This document shows, piece by piece, positions 11,477-22,460 of a stretch of 64,000 nucleotides of DNA. Position 1 is the first letter of the stretch. Each line of letters begins with the position of its first letter. The stretch comes from Sorangium cellulosum So0157-2 (GTDB lineage: Bacteria; Myxococcota_A; Polyangia; Polyangiales; Polyangiaceae): assembly GCF_000418325.1 (NCBI RefSeq), contig NC_021658.1, forward strand, positions 8,632,001 to 8,696,000. Direction: 5' to 3'. A program made the translations under genes and the position numbers. The notes under the pieces were generated by a model. The model was not told the origin of the DNA. It saw only the letters and a list, made by a program, of their open reading frames with translations, and did not search any database.

Positions 11477-11902
11477 GGCGATCTCCTCTAGGCACCCGAC
11501 CGGGGGAGGTAAACCCCTTCATCAACCTGAGCCCGGGTCGCGCGGCGGGCGCGCGCCCCGGTCATCCTGGCTTGCATCCAGACGGATGCGAATGGTGCGA
11601 CGCGGAGCCCTGCTGGCAGCTCTGGTGGAAGACAGCCCGCGAGGCTACGGGAACTCACCATAGACACGGCGCATGCCGCGTGCCACAGCCCTGGCCATTT
11701 TTTTGAATGGGGATATTCTGCGGGTCAGCTCCGACCTGCAGCGCTCGCTTGTCGGGCGACGCGGCGCAGGGTCCACCACAGCGGACGAGGGGCGCATCGT
11801 CTCCCCGTCGTTCCCTCCCCACCGTTCCCCGCCGTCGCGCCGCGACGCGGGCTCGGCCGCGGCGGCGCCCGGCGCGGAGCGACACCGGAGCCCTCGCGAA
11901 CG
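11477..11902. other. Intergenic region between divergent lon and FGE-like gene
   Basis: This 426-bp gap should hold the promoters of both genes. The most AT-rich part is 11691-11722, containing a T7 run inside a small CCATT/AATGG inverted repeat. I could not assign convincing -35/-10 or heat-shock sigma elements. No plausible gene is visible. Confidence 0.5.
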
Positions 11903-12736
11903 ATGATCGATCCCCTGCTCGGCCTCGGCGCGCTCGCCCTCGCGATGCTCAGCCTGCCAGCGGCGCCGTCCCTCGATCCAGGGCCCAGCCCGGCGTGCCC
12001 GACGGACATGCGGCTCGTCACCGGCACCCACCACGACGACGTGCAGCACGTCTGCGTCGAGCCGGTCAAGAGCGGCAAGGCGACCCACTGCTTCGCCTAC
12101 TGGGAGGGGATCACCGCGGAGGAGGGGCCGACGACCGAGATCGCGGTGTGCATGGATCAGTTCGAGGCGCCGAACCAGCGGGGGGCGAAGCCGCTCGTCA
12201 TGCAGTCGTTCGAGATGGCGACCGCGTGGTGCGCGGCGCGCGGCAAGCGGGTGTGCGCCGAGCAGGAGTGGGAGCTCGCGTGCGAGGGCCCCGAGCGGCG
12301 CCCGCTCGTCTACGGCTGGCGCGTGGACAGGACCGTCTGCAACAGCGGCAAGGCGTGGCGGCCGGTCGACGAGCGCAAGCTCGGCGCCTCCGGCGACGTC
12401 GCGCGGCGCGAGGTGGAGCGGCTCTGGCAAGGCGCCCCGAGCGGCTCCTACCCCGGGTGCGCCTCGTCGTTCGGCATCTTCGACATGATGGGCAACGTCG
12501 AGGAGTGGGTCGCGTCGCGCCGCGGCCGGCGGTGGCCGGGCGCGCTCATGGGCGGCTTCTGGGCCAAGCCGTGGACCGGCTGCCGCGGGACGAACGACGC
12601 GCACGACCCGAAGTTCGTGTTCTACGAGACCGGCTTCCGCTGCTGCGCCGATCCGCGCGGCGTCCTGCCCGCGCGCGGGGGGAAGGGCGACGACGGCGAC
12701 GGCGAGCAGGGCGAGCGGCCGGCGGCGCAGCCCTGA
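11903..12736 (+). CDS. Secreted FGE-sulfatase-domain (SUMF1-like) protein
   Basis: This 277-residue protein has a short signal peptide followed by a formylglycine-generating-enzyme/SUMF1-type domain. The recognisable motifs are ATAWCAARGKRVCAEQEWELAC, the FDMMGNVEEWV signature and the C-terminal GFRCC element. True FGEs convert a sulfatase Cys to formylglycine using copper bound by two cysteines. Many bacterial members of this fold do not, and no sulfatase gene is nearby, so the activity is open. The numerous Cys residues suggest disulfides outside the cytoplasm. The C-terminus is a disordered Gly/Glu tail. Confidence 0.8.
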   Translation: MIDPLLGLGALALAMLSLPAAPSLDPGPSPACPTDMRLVTGTHHDDVQHVCVEPVKSGKATHCFAYWEGITAEEGPTTEIAVCMDQFEAPNQRGAKPLVMQSFEMATAWCAARGKRVCAEQEWELACEGPERRPLVYGWRVDRTVCNSGKAWRPVDERKLGASGDVARREVERLWQGAPSGSYPGCASSFGIFDMMGNVEEWVASRRGRRWPGALMGGFWAKPWTGCRGTNDAHDPKFVFYETGFRCCADPRGVLPARGGKGDDGDGEQGERPAAQP

Positions 12737-12817
12737 GCCACGTCCGCGCGGCGGCCTCGGCGCGATCGCGATGAAGAAGGCGCCGTGCCCGGCGCCGCTC
12801 CTGCTAGAAGCTAGGGC

Positions 12818-13753
12818 GTGCGCGCGCTCTTCTTCGGTACCCCCGCCATCGCCGTGCCCTCGCTCGAGGCGCTCGCGTCGATCGCGGACGTCGTCGGCGT
12901 CGTCTGCCAGCCCGATCGGCCGGCCGGCCGCGGGCTCGAGCTCAAGGCGCCGCCGGTCAAGGTGAAGGCCGGAGAGCTCGGCCTGCCGGTGGTGCAGCCC
13001 GAGAAGATCCGCACGCCCGAGTTCGCCGCGTGGGTGAAGGACGCCGCGGCGGACGTCGCGCTCGTGATCGCCTACGGGCGCATCCTGCCGAAGGCGGTGC
13101 TCGATGCGCCGCGGCGCGGCTGCATGAACCTGCACGCGTCGATCCTGCCGCGCTACCGCGGCGCCGCGCCGATCACCTGGGCGATCGCCGGGGGCGAGGC
13201 CGAGACGGGCGTCTCGCTGATGCAGATGGACGAGGGCATGGACACGGGGCCGGTCTACGCGATCCATCGCACCCCGATCGGCCCCGACACGACCGCCGAC
13301 GAGCTCGCGGTCGATCTCGGGGCGCTCGCGGCACGCGTCGTGCGCGAGGACCTCCGCCGCGCCGTGGACGGCGAGCTCCAGGCGACGCCGCAGGACCACG
13401 AGGCGGCGACGCACGCGCCGCTCCTCAAGAAGGAGGACGGGCGCATCCGCTGGGACCGGAGCGCCCGGCAGATCCACGACCACATCCGGGCGATGACCTC
13501 GTGGCCAGGCGCCTTCACGACGATCGAGGGCAAGGCGCTCAAGGTGCTCGCCGCGCGCGTCGAGCGCGAGGCCGACCGCGACGGAGCGCCGCCGGGGACC
13601 GTGGTGATGGCCGGCCGCAACATCGTGATCGTCGCCTGCGGCGACGGCGCGATCCAGATCCTGCGGGCGCAGGCCGAGGGGCGGAAGCCGCTCGCGGCCG
13701 CGGATCTCGTCGCCGGACGCACGCTGCAGACGGGGATGGTGCTCGGCCGCTGA
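12818..13753 (+). CDS. fmt: Methionyl-tRNA formyltransferase
   Basis: Fmt formylates initiator Met-tRNA with 10-formyl-tetrahydrofolate to allow translation initiation. The 311-residue product has the formyltransferase fold: the FFGTPAIAVPSL nucleotide-binding start, the catalytic NLHASILPRYRGAAPI motif with the conserved Asn and His (about residues 104-106), the Asp in MQMDEGMDTGP, and the C-terminal OB-fold tRNA-binding domain. The start is a GTG at 12818. No def gene (its common partner) is adjacent here; the next gene is convergent. Confidence 0.96.
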   Translation: MRALFFGTPAIAVPSLEALASIADVVGVVCQPDRPAGRGLELKAPPVKVKAGELGLPVVQPEKIRTPEFAAWVKDAAADVALVIAYGRILPKAVLDAPRRGCMNLHASILPRYRGAAPITWAIAGGEAETGVSLMQMDEGMDTGPVYAIHRTPIGPDTTADELAVDLGALAARVVREDLRRAVDGELQATPQDHEAATHAPLLKKEDGRIRWDRSARQIHDHIRAMTSWPGAFTTIEGKALKVLAARVEREADRDGAPPGTVVMAGRNIVIVACGDGAIQILRAQAEGRKPLAAADLVAGRTLQTGMVLGR

Positions 13754-13779
13754 GCGGCGCGCGGCTCACCCCGCCCGCG

Positions 13780-14675
13780 CTACGGCCCGGCCGGGTGCCA
13801 GATCGTCTTCAGCTCGACGAACCGCTCGATCCAGCGCGGGGACGTCGCCGCGCGATCGTCGAACCACTCCGCCTCGCCGAGCGCGCGGGATCGCACCCGC
13901 TTGACGCTGCCGGCGGCCGCCTCCTCGAGGCGCTTCGCGAGGGCCGCGTCCACGCCGTGCAGATCGAGCGCGGCGACCTCCATGTGCGCGGCGAGGTGCG
14001 GCAGCACCTCCGCGGGCTGGCCGGTGAGGAGGTTGACGACGCCGCCCGGGAGATCGCTCGTGGCGAGCGCCTCGCCGAAGACGAGGGCGGTGCGCGGATC
14101 CGCCTCGCTGGCGAGCACGACGCAGGTGTTGCCGGCGGTGATCGCCGGCAGGAGCGCGCCCGCGAGGCCGAGGAGCGCGGGGCGCGGCGGCGCCGCGATG
14201 ACGACGACCCCCATCGGCTCGGGCACCGTGAAGGTGAAGTGCGGGCCGGACACGGGGTTCAGGCTCGCGAAGAGGCTCTGGTACTTGTCGGCCCAGCCCG
14301 CGTAGGCGACGGCGCGATCGATCGACGCGAGGACCTCGCGCTCGGCGTCGCCGGCGCCCTGGCCGCCGCGCTCGAGCGAGGCCGCGAGCTCCGCGCGCCG
14401 CGCCTCGAGCATCTCCGCGAGGCGGTAGAGGATCTGCCCGCGGTTGTAGGCCGAGCGCGACGACCAGCCGCCGAGCGCGCCGGCCGCCGCGACCACCGCG
14501 TCGCGCCCGTCCTTGCGCGAGGCGCGCGGGATGTTCTCGACCGCGCCCGCGCCGCCGTGATCGCGCACCTGCGTGTACCTCCCCGACTCCGAGCGCACGA
14601 ACGCGCCGCCCACGAACATCTTGTACGCCTTGCGCACGCCGACGCGCGCGCCCGCCTCGCCGTTGCCGAGCGCCA

Positions 14676-14676
<1 letters not shown>
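13780..14676 (-). CDS. Truncated aldehyde-dehydrogenase-like protein lacking the catalytic Cys
   Basis: This 298-residue protein aligns with the N-terminal cofactor-binding half of aldehyde dehydrogenases: an FVGGAFVRSESGRY start, AYAGWADKYQSL, the PEPMGVVVIAA segment and LLPAITAGNTCVV. It then departs from the family. The FTGS loop is replaced, and the ELGG glutamate and the catalytic Cys region are absent, so it should not oxidise aldehydes itself. Its ATG overlaps the stop of the full-length dehydrogenase by one base (TGATG), so the two are translationally coupled and probably form a complex. It may be a structural or regulatory subunit; this is inference. Confidence 0.82.
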
Positions 14677-16229
<1,553 letters not shown>

Positions 16230-16310
16230 GCCGCGCACTCTACGCCGGCGGCCGCGCGTTGAACATCGGCCCCGGCCACGCCGCGCGACGTCACGCTGCG
16301 CCGCGCGCGG

Positions 16311-17264
16311 TCAGTCCTTGCTGAAATAGTCGCCGCCCTGGTAGGCGCCGGTCCGCTCCTTCTCGAGCTGCATGAGCACGTCGTTGAGGAGCGTGGACGC
16401 GCCGAAGCGGAACAGGTCGCTCGTGAGCCAGGCGTCGCCGAGGGTCTCCTTGACCAGCACGAGGTAGTGGAGCGCCTGCTTCGCCGTCCGGATGCCGCCG
16501 GCCGGCTTCATCCCGACGCGCTGGCCGGTCGCGTGCGCGTGATCGCGGATCGCCTCGAGCATCACCAGCGTCACCGCGGGCGTGGCCGCCGGGGTGATCT
16601 TCCCGGTCGAGGTCTTGATGAAGTCGGCGCCGGCGAGCATCGCGATGCGGCTCGCCTTGCGGACGCGGTCGTAGCTCCCGAGCTCGCCGGTCTCCAGGAT
16701 CACCTTGAGGTGCGCGCGCCCGCACGCCTCCTTGGTCGCGGCGATCTCATCGTACACGGCGTTGACCTCGCCGGCGAGCATCGCGCCGCGGTCGATCACC
16801 ATGTCGATTTCGTCGGCGCCGAGCTCGACCGCCTGGCGCACGTCGGCGAGCTTGACCTCGAGCGTGGACAGCCCGCTCGGGAAGGCGGTCGCCACACTCG
16901 CCACCTTGACCGTCGAGCCCGCGACCGCTCGCCTGGCGACGGGCACGAGCTTCGGATAGACGCACACCGCCGCACATGGCGGGATGTCCGCGCGCTCGTG
17001 AGGGCGAAGCGCCTTCTGGCAGAGCTGCTCGACCTTTCCGGGCGAGTCTTTTCCCTCGAGGGTGGTGAGGTCCATCATGGAGATGGCGAGCTTGAGGCCG
17101 GCGACCTTGGCCGGGCCCTTGATGCTCCGTTTGCCGAGCCCGGCTGCACGCTCTTCCACCATGACCTTATCCACGGTAGGCGAAGAGAAATCGGGGTAGG
17201 TGATTCCCCTGCCCTGGCGCACCGCGCCGGGGGCGGCGCCGCTGCCGTTTCCGTAGATCGCCAT
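16311..17264 (-). CDS. deoC: Deoxyribose-phosphate aldolase
   Basis: DeoC cleaves 2-deoxyribose-5-phosphate to acetaldehyde and glyceraldehyde-3-phosphate during deoxynucleoside breakdown. The 317-residue product shows AVCVYPKLVPVARRAV, the DEIDMVIDRGAML segment, the Schiff-base Lys in DFIKTSTGK (about residue 214) and the GMKPAGGIRT phosphate-binding loop. The ATG at 17264 has a good AGGAGG site 9 bases upstream. An N-terminal extension of about 50 residues over the core enzyme is usual for the longer family members. It leads an operon with two aldehyde dehydrogenases, an arrangement also known in actinobacteria. Confidence 0.94.
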   Translation of the reverse strand: MAIYGNGSGAAPGAVRQGRGITYPDFSSPTVDKVMVEERAAGLGKRSIKGPAKVAGLKLAISMMDLTTLEGKDSPGKVEQLCQKALRPHERADIPPCAAVCVYPKLVPVARRAVAGSTVKVASVATAFPSGLSTLEVKLADVRQAVELGADEIDMVIDRGAMLAGEVNAVYDEIAATKEACGRAHLKVILETGELGSYDRVRKASRIAMLAGADFIKTSTGKITPAATPAVTLVMLEAIRDHAHATGQRVGMKPAGGIRTAKQALHYLVLVKETLGDAWLTSDLFRFGASTLLNDVLMQLEKERTGAYQGGDYFSKD

Positions 17265-17342
17265 CGGCCTGGCCTCCTGTCGGCGCAACGTACCAGAAGC
17301 GTCGGATCGATCCTACCGAGTGCGTGCTAACGTGGCGCTCTG

Positions 17343-18083
17343 ATGAAGAGACGCTTCCCGACTGCCCTCGTTTTTGTCGTAGTTGCTGTCGTCTTTGCCT
17401 TTGTCTCGCTGCTCGCGTGTGGCGCGGCCGAGCGACCCGACGGTGGACAGGGGCTCCTCCCGGTCGGCGCGACGGCGCCCGACGTGTTCGCCGCCGATCA
17501 GAACGGCGCGATCCAGCGGCTGTCCGACCAGCGGGGCCGCGCCGTGGTCGTGTACTTCTATCCGAAGGACGGGACGCCGGGCTGCACGGAGGAGGCGTGC
17601 GCGTTCCGCGACGCCTGGGATCGCTTCAAGCAGGCCAACGTGCAGGTCTTCGGCGTCTCCCCCGACACGCGCGAGTCGCACGAGGCGTTCGCGACCGAGC
17701 ACCGGCTGCCGTTCCCCATCCTCGTCGACACCGACCAGACGTGGGCCCACGCGTTCGGCGTGCCGACGCGGCTCGGGTCGATGGCGCGCGTGACGTTCCT
17801 GATCGATCCCGACGGCAAGGTCGCGAAGGTCTACCCGGACGTCGATCCCGGCGTGCACGCCGACGAGGTGCTGAAGGACGCCGCGCAGCTCACGGGCGCG
17901 GCGCTCCCGGCGGCGCCTGCGGCGTCGGCGAGCGCCGCGCCGGCCGGGTCCGACGCCGCGGCGCCGGGCGCGCCGGGCGCTGCGGCCGCGCCGCCTGCGG
18001 GGGCGGCGGGATCGGCCGCGCCGGTGGCGACGGGGACGATGCTTCCCCCGGCGGCTCCTGCGGCGCCGCCTGCGAAGCGGTGA
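17343..18083 (+). CDS. Lipid-anchored PrxQ/BCP-type peroxiredoxin
   Basis: The 246-residue protein has a hydrophobic N-terminus ending in a lipobox-like LLAC, then a thioredoxin-fold peroxiredoxin domain. FYPKDGTPGCTEEACAFRD shows the atypical 2-Cys PrxQ arrangement, with the peroxidatic Cys near residue 80 and the resolving Cys five positions later. It should reduce hydroperoxides in the envelope. The last 65 residues are a low-complexity Ala/Pro/Gly tail. It is divergent from deoC across a 78-bp gap. Confidence 0.88.
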   Translation: MKRRFPTALVFVVVAVVFAFVSLLACGAAERPDGGQGLLPVGATAPDVFAADQNGAIQRLSDQRGRAVVVYFYPKDGTPGCTEEACAFRDAWDRFKQANVQVFGVSPDTRESHEAFATEHRLPFPILVDTDQTWAHAFGVPTRLGSMARVTFLIDPDGKVAKVYPDVDPGVHADEVLKDAAQLTGAALPAAPAASASAAPAGSDAAAPGAPGAAAAPPAGAAGSAAPVATGTMLPPAAPAAPPAKR

Positions 18084-18146
18084 CGGCGCCGGGCGCGCGG
18101 CGCGCGCGGGGGGTTGACGTGGGCGCCTGCACGCGAGAGCACGCGC

Positions 18147-19061
18147 GTGGTGCGTAGGACGTCGGAATCTTGGAAGCCCAACGGTCTGGAGCTGTGCGTC
18201 CATCGCTTTCGCGACGACGCCGCGCGGCCGTCCGGCCTCACGCTGCTCTTGCTCCACGGCTTCCTCGACGCGGGGAGCACGTGGGATCTCGTGGCCGAGC
18301 CGCTCGCGCGGGCGGGGCACGACGTGATCGCGCCCGACCTGCGCGGCTTCGGCCGGAGCGGCCGCGTCGGCGCGGGCGGCTACTACTACTTCCCCGACTA
18401 CGTCGCCGACGTCGCGGCGCTCGTCGACGCGCTCGCGCCGGCGCGGCTCGGCGTCGTGGGCCACTCGATGGGCGGCGCGGTCGCGGTGTACTACGCGGGC
18501 GCGAGCCCCGGCCGCGTCGAGCGCCTGGCGCTGCTCGAGGGCCTGGGGCCGCCGGCGCGCGGGCCCGACGTCGCCGTCGCGCGCATGGAGACGTGGCTGC
18601 GCGAGATGAAGGGGCTCGATCGGGCGCCGCGGCGGCTCGCGTCGATGCAGGACGCGATCGCGCGGCTCGCCGCGCATCACCCGCGCGTGCCGCTCGACGT
18701 GCTCGCGACGCGCGCGCCGCTGCTCACGCGCGAGGAGCCCGGCGGCGGGCTCGCGTGGGCGTACGATCCGATGCACCGGACGACGTCGCCGCTCTGGTTC
18801 CAGGCGGAGGGGTTCGCGGCGTTCCTCGAGCGCATCGCGTGCCCGACGCTGGTCGTGAGCGGCGGGCCGACCGGGTGGCGCCCGCCGGACGAGGCGGCGC
18901 GGGTGGCGAAGCTCGCGCGCGCGGAGCACGTCGAGCTGCCGGACGCCGGGCACATGATGCACTGGTCGGCGGCGGCGGAGCTCTCGGAGCGGCTGGGCGA
19001 GTTCTTCGCGAGAGGGAGCGCCGGCGGCGCGGCGGGCCCGGGGAGCGAGGAAGCGAGGTAG
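18147..19061 (+). CDS. Alpha/beta-fold hydrolase
   Basis: This is an alpha/beta hydrolase with the oxyanion-hole LLLLHGFLDAGSTW, the nucleophile elbow GHSMGG (Ser about residue 107), a late acidic residue region and the catalytic His in PDAGHMMHW. Such enzymes hydrolyse esters, lactones or epoxides, and the substrate cannot be read. Tandem GTG codons at 18147 and 18150, and a TTG at 18114, are all possible starts; none has a strong ribosome site. The C-terminus is a disordered Gly/Ala tail. Confidence 0.85.
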   Translation: MVRRTSESWKPNGLELCVHRFRDDAARPSGLTLLLLHGFLDAGSTWDLVAEPLARAGHDVIAPDLRGFGRSGRVGAGGYYYFPDYVADVAALVDALAPARLGVVGHSMGGAVAVYYAGASPGRVERLALLEGLGPPARGPDVAVARMETWLREMKGLDRAPRRLASMQDAIARLAAHHPRVPLDVLATRAPLLTREEPGGGLAWAYDPMHRTTSPLWFQAEGFAAFLERIACPTLVVSGGPTGWRPPDEAARVAKLARAEHVELPDAGHMMHWSAAAELSERLGEFFARGSAGGAAGPGSEEAR

Positions 19062-19148
19062 GCCGTGGAGGCTGCGGGGGCGGCGAGCCAGCGCAAGCCG
19101 CGGAAGCCGCCGTGACAGAGAGGTCGGCGCGGGGACGAATAAAAGAGC

Positions 19149-19176
19149 TTGACTCGGCGGGGCGAGTGGGTAATCT
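19149..19176 (+). promoter_or_regulatory. Sigma70-type promoter of tRNA-Thr
   Basis: TTGACT (19149-19154) and TAATCT (19171-19176) are separated by 16 bp and lie 25 bp before the first tRNA base. This matches a housekeeping promoter and is one of the few recognisable ones in the window. Confidence 0.7.
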
Positions 19177-19200
19177 GCGCGCCTCCTCGACGAGAGGCGT

Positions 19201-19275
<75 letters not shown>

Positions 19276-19409
19276 GACAAACGACAGCGGGCATACCCGC
19301 TTCCCCGCGGATGCGGCTCGTTGACCAGCCGGGTATCGCCGGCGCCGGGCGCTCTGGCCAACATCGAGAGAGAGCGTGTCGCGCGGCGCGACGAAGCTCG
19401 CCCTCAAGG

Positions 19410-19700
19410 GTCGTTGAGGTCGTCGTAGTCCGCGCCCCCCCGATGGCCTCGTAACGCCTGCGCGACGCGCCCGCGCCCGCGCGGATCGACGGCGATGCTG
19501 TCTCGCGAAAGCCGCACGTCGTAGGCGTGGAGCGGCCCAGCGACCCTCTCGGCGCGTCCGGCGTCCACCGAGCGGCGCTCCTTGGCCGCGCAGCTGCGCC
19601 ACACGGTCGCCGGCCGCCAGCGCTCGCTCGTGACACGGCGCAGCGCGCGCCCGCATGCACCCGCGACCGTGCCCTTCGGGTCGGAGCAGGGAACGGGGCC
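19410..19700 (-). pseudogene. Relic of an asparagine-synthetase-like gene (C-terminal part)
   Basis: The minus strand encodes VTSERWRPATVW, KERRSVDAGRAERVAGPLH and LSRDSIAVD. These match, with scattered changes and a small deletion, VTSELWRAATAW, KRRRSVDAMRADMVAGPLH and LSRDSIAVD in the C-terminus of the intact gene at 20595-22460. DNA similarity extends to about 19700. No start or synthetase domain remains, so this is a degenerate partial duplicate. Confidence 0.8.
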
Positions 19701-20274
19701 GTGGAGCCCACGGGCGACGCGCATGGGCCACTGGGTCTCTCGATCCGTCGGGTTCCACGCGCCGGGCAGTGAGCCGCCCGCCGTGATGTGGGGACCATTC
19801 CTCCGCGACATGTCACGCCCCCCCAACCGCGACATGTCACGCCCGCAACCGTGACATGCGTGTCGTGCGAGCCCCGTCGCGCAGTGCCAGAAGAGAAATC
19901 CGGCAACTCTCCTCGATCCGAAGCGCCTCTGTTGGCGCCCCCGTTGCCTTGTCCATGAATCGGCTCTCTTTGGTCTCATCCACTCCATGGCGGGATCATG
20001 ATCCAGTAGAACACCAGCGCCCTCAGATCAGGCCTATCTGATCATGTCCGATGCCAGCCGGAGATCCCCTCCGAGCAAGCATGTCAGAGGCATCGATGCG
20101 GCCGGGATGGACCGTCAGGGGTCCTTGCACGGGCTTCGGCCACGGAGCTCGAGCTGCGCTTCGTGAGCCACGAATACCGAAGCAGAGACCGAGCACATGG
20201 ACATAGGTTTAGACCGCAATGAATCATAATAATGGACTGAATCGCAGCAGCAAAACGGCAGGACTTGGGCTCGC
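19701..20274. other. Non-coding accessory stretch with short repeats
   Basis: I see no credible gene here. It contains direct and inverted copies of a CATGTCACG element (19804-19858), a 12-bp palindrome GGATCATGATCC (19993-20004) and a GATCAG/CTGATC inverted repeat (20026-20043). The GC content is lower than in neighbouring genes around 19880-20240. Confidence 0.5.
19804..19858. repeat. CATGTCACG direct repeats with an inverted third copy
   Basis: CGCGACATGTCACGCCC occurs at 19804 and again 24 bp later at 19828. A third element CGTGACATG at about 19850 is the reverse complement of CATGTCACG. The spacing of roughly two helical turns resembles a multi-site operator, but no gene start lies immediately beside it. 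Confidence 0.6.
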
Positions 20275-20306
20275 ATGGGCTCGCATGGGCTCGCATGGGC
20301 TCGCGC
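20267..20306 (+). repeat. 10-bp tandem repeat, four copies
   Basis: GGGCTCGCAT is repeated three times perfectly, then once as GGGCTCGCGC. It overlaps the 5' end of a short ORF with a lipoprotein-like signal. Confidence 0.85.
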
Positions 20307-20481
20307 GGGCACAGCCGGCGCGCTGGTCGCTCTGGCAGCCTCGTCGTGCGTCGCCGCAGACCCGAGCGACGACCTCTCCGACGAGCCGCTCGGGACTCAC
20401 GCGGAAGAGATCCGCGCCGGCACGGAAGGCGGCGGAATTACTGGGTCTGCGAGTGAGCGCGCGCTGACGCAGCGCGGCTGA
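20275..20481 (+). pseudogene. Possible truncated lipoprotein N-terminus
   Basis: A 68-residue frame starting inside the decamer repeat reads as a signal peptide with a lipobox-like region (GALVALAASSC) followed by an acidic linker (DPSDDLSDEPLGTHAEEI), typical of the start of secreted myxobacterial proteins. It ends abruptly without a domain. It is probably a remnant of a secreted protein gene; it could also be a chance ORF. Confidence 0.35.
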
Positions 20482-20594
20482 CGCCCGAAGGAGCCCACCA
20501 GCCCGGAGCGAGGTTCCGAGCCGATGGGCTCGCCGTCGAGGAACACCGAGCGGCTTCGTCCCGCGCAGCCGGCGACGGCCCCGGTCGACCCGGG

Positions 20595-22460
20595 TCAACG
20601 CCCGGCTGCGGCCGCGGCGGTGGACGTGGCGAGCCGCCGGAAATGCTCGATGCCGAGGAGGTTGCACAGGGTCTCCAGGTGCTGCCGGCGCGCCCTGTTC
20701 TCGTCCAGCAGGCGAACGGCGAGCTCGTGCCCGAGCAGGTCCACGGCGATGCTGTCTCGCGAGAGGAGGACGTCGCGCGCGTAGTCGTGGAGCGGCCCCG
20801 CGACCATGTCGGCGCGCATGGCGTCCACCGAGCGGCGCCGCTTGGCCGCGCCGCCCCGCCACGCGGTCGCCGCTCGCCAGAGCTCGCTCGTGACATAGAG
20901 CAGATCGCGCGCGAGCATGCGCCCGAGCCCGGGCCCCTGCAGCCGGAGCAGGGCGTTGTCGTTCACGAGGATGCCGCGCGCGGGCGGCAAGAAGCGGCGC
21001 ACGATGGCGTCGTGCAAGCCCGCGTGCATGCCTATCGGGGAGGGCAGGCTGAACGCCAGCCGCACGACGGACGGGCTCGCGTACGGGCTGAAGCTCCTCC
21101 ACCAGGAGAAGCGCGACGTGAGCGCGCCCCAGCGGCCATACCGCTCGAAGAGGTAGAACTGATCGAGCACGTCGTGCACGTCGGGCGAGCGCCGGAACAT
21201 CGCCTCGACCACCGCCTGCGTGCGCTCGCGGACGGCGGCCGGAGGCTCGGGCGAGCGGAAGCCTGGCGCGGCCAGGCGGCGCCACTTGCGGGCGAGGAAG
21301 GCCGCGACGTCGCCGGCGCCGGCGCCGGCCACCCGCCGGTACTGGCCGGGGCGAGCATAGTAATAGCCACGGAAGATCTCGCCCCCTCCCCCGTCGAAGC
21401 CCAGGGGGCGCTCGTCGTCCCAGCTCGGATACCTGTCGATGGCGCGCTTGGCGCTGGAGTCGCCGTTCATGTGAAACGCGATGAGATCCGCGTGACGGCT
21501 GAAGTCATCATGGATCGGCAGATCCAGCTCGCGGTGCTCGTGCCGCACGCCCGAGAGGGCGGCGATGCGCCTGGCCACGCGCACGTCGAGGCTGTCGGGC
21601 GCGCCCGAGGTCTTGGCGACGATGCGCTCCGCCGGCACGACCGACGCGACCAGCGCGAAGACGGCGCGGCTGTCGATGCCCGCGGTCAGGTCGGCCCGGA
21701 CCGTGTCGAAGCCCGCCGCGGCGAAGCGCGTGCTCTCGCGCATCGTGTCGACCATCTGGTCGATTCGCTCGCTGACCGCGGCCCCGTCGCGGGCATCGAC
21801 GCGGCCCTCGAACAGCCCGAGCGGCGCGGCGAGCCGCTCCAGGCGGCCGCCCCGCAGGCGCAGCCAGCGCGAGGGCTCGCACGGCTCGACGCGCGCGAGC
21901 AGCGGCCGCCCGCCGATGGACCAGTCGGCGGCGACGATCGAGCACGCCGAGGCGCGATCGATCTCGACGGGGCACGCCCCGGTCGCCACGAGCGCGATGT
22001 CGTGGGGAGAGACGTAGAGGGCCCCGCCCGCGTGCAGGGTGCGCAGCGCCCGGCGGCCGAGCAGGTCCGAGATGACCGCGACGGTGCGCTCCGCGCGGTC
22101 GACGACGACGGCGGAGAAGTTGCCGTCGAGCGCGGCCGCCGCGGCCCCGCCGCCCGACCGATAGGCGCGGAGGACGGCGCTCGCGGGCGACGCCCTGGAC
22201 TCGCCTTGCAGTTCGCCGAACAAGAGCACAGCGTGCGTGTCGGTGACCACCTGATCGAGCAGGTCGAGCCGCGGCCGCGGCTCCGGCGCGAGGACCGCCC
22301 ACCCACCGCCCACCTCCGGCAAGACCTCCACCGCGATCCGGGGCTCCGGGCCCACGGAGGGCATCCGCTCGCCGATGAGGAGCGCCGTGCGTCGGAGAAA
22401 CGCGGCGGGATCGCGATCGCTCGCGTCCGGCAGGTCGAAGGCGGCGATGAACGAAAACAA
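20595..22460 (-). CDS. Asparagine-synthetase-family protein without the glutaminase Cys
   Basis: The 621-residue product has the two-domain asparagine synthetase architecture: an N-terminal Ntn-like domain with the late FDGNFSA-type strand (LDGNFSAVVVD) and a C-terminal ATP-pyrophosphatase domain with the PP-loop variant DLTAGIDSR (about residue 256). The N-terminus begins MFSFIAAFDL and has no Cys at position 2, so it cannot use glutamine in the normal way. Such relatives activate carboxylates in natural-product, lasso-peptide or polysaccharide pathways. The start is a TTG at 22460, decided by the AGGGGAG site 6 bases before it; upstream frame extension to 22742 is unconserved. A degenerate copy lies downstream, and a large secreted protein gene is divergent. 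Confidence 0.8.
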   Translation of the reverse strand: MFSFIAAFDLPDASDRDPAAFLRRTALLIGERMPSVGPEPRIAVEVLPEVGGGWAVLAPEPRPRLDLLDQVVTDTHAVLLFGELQGESRASPASAVLRAYRSGGGAAAAALDGNFSAVVVDRAERTVAVISDLLGRRALRTLHAGGALYVSPHDIALVATGACPVEIDRASACSIVAADWSIGGRPLLARVEPCEPSRWLRLRGGRLERLAAPLGLFEGRVDARDGAAVSERIDQMVDTMRESTRFAAAGFDTVRADLTAGIDSRAVFALVASVVPAERIVAKTSGAPDSLDVRVARRIAALSGVRHEHRELDLPIHDDFSRHADLIAFHMNGDSSAKRAIDRYPSWDDERPLGFDGGGGEIFRGYYYARPGQYRRVAGAGAGDVAAFLARKWRRLAAPGFRSPEPPAAVRERTQAVVEAMFRRSPDVHDVLDQFYLFERYGRWGALTSRFSWWRSFSPYASPSVVRLAFSLPSPIGMHAGLHDAIVRRFLPPARGILVNDNALLRLQGPGLGRMLARDLLYVTSELWRAATAWRGGAAKRRRSVDAMRADMVAGPLHDYARDVLLSRDSIAVDLLGHELAVRLLDENRARRQHLETLCNLLGIEHFRRLATSTAAAAAGR

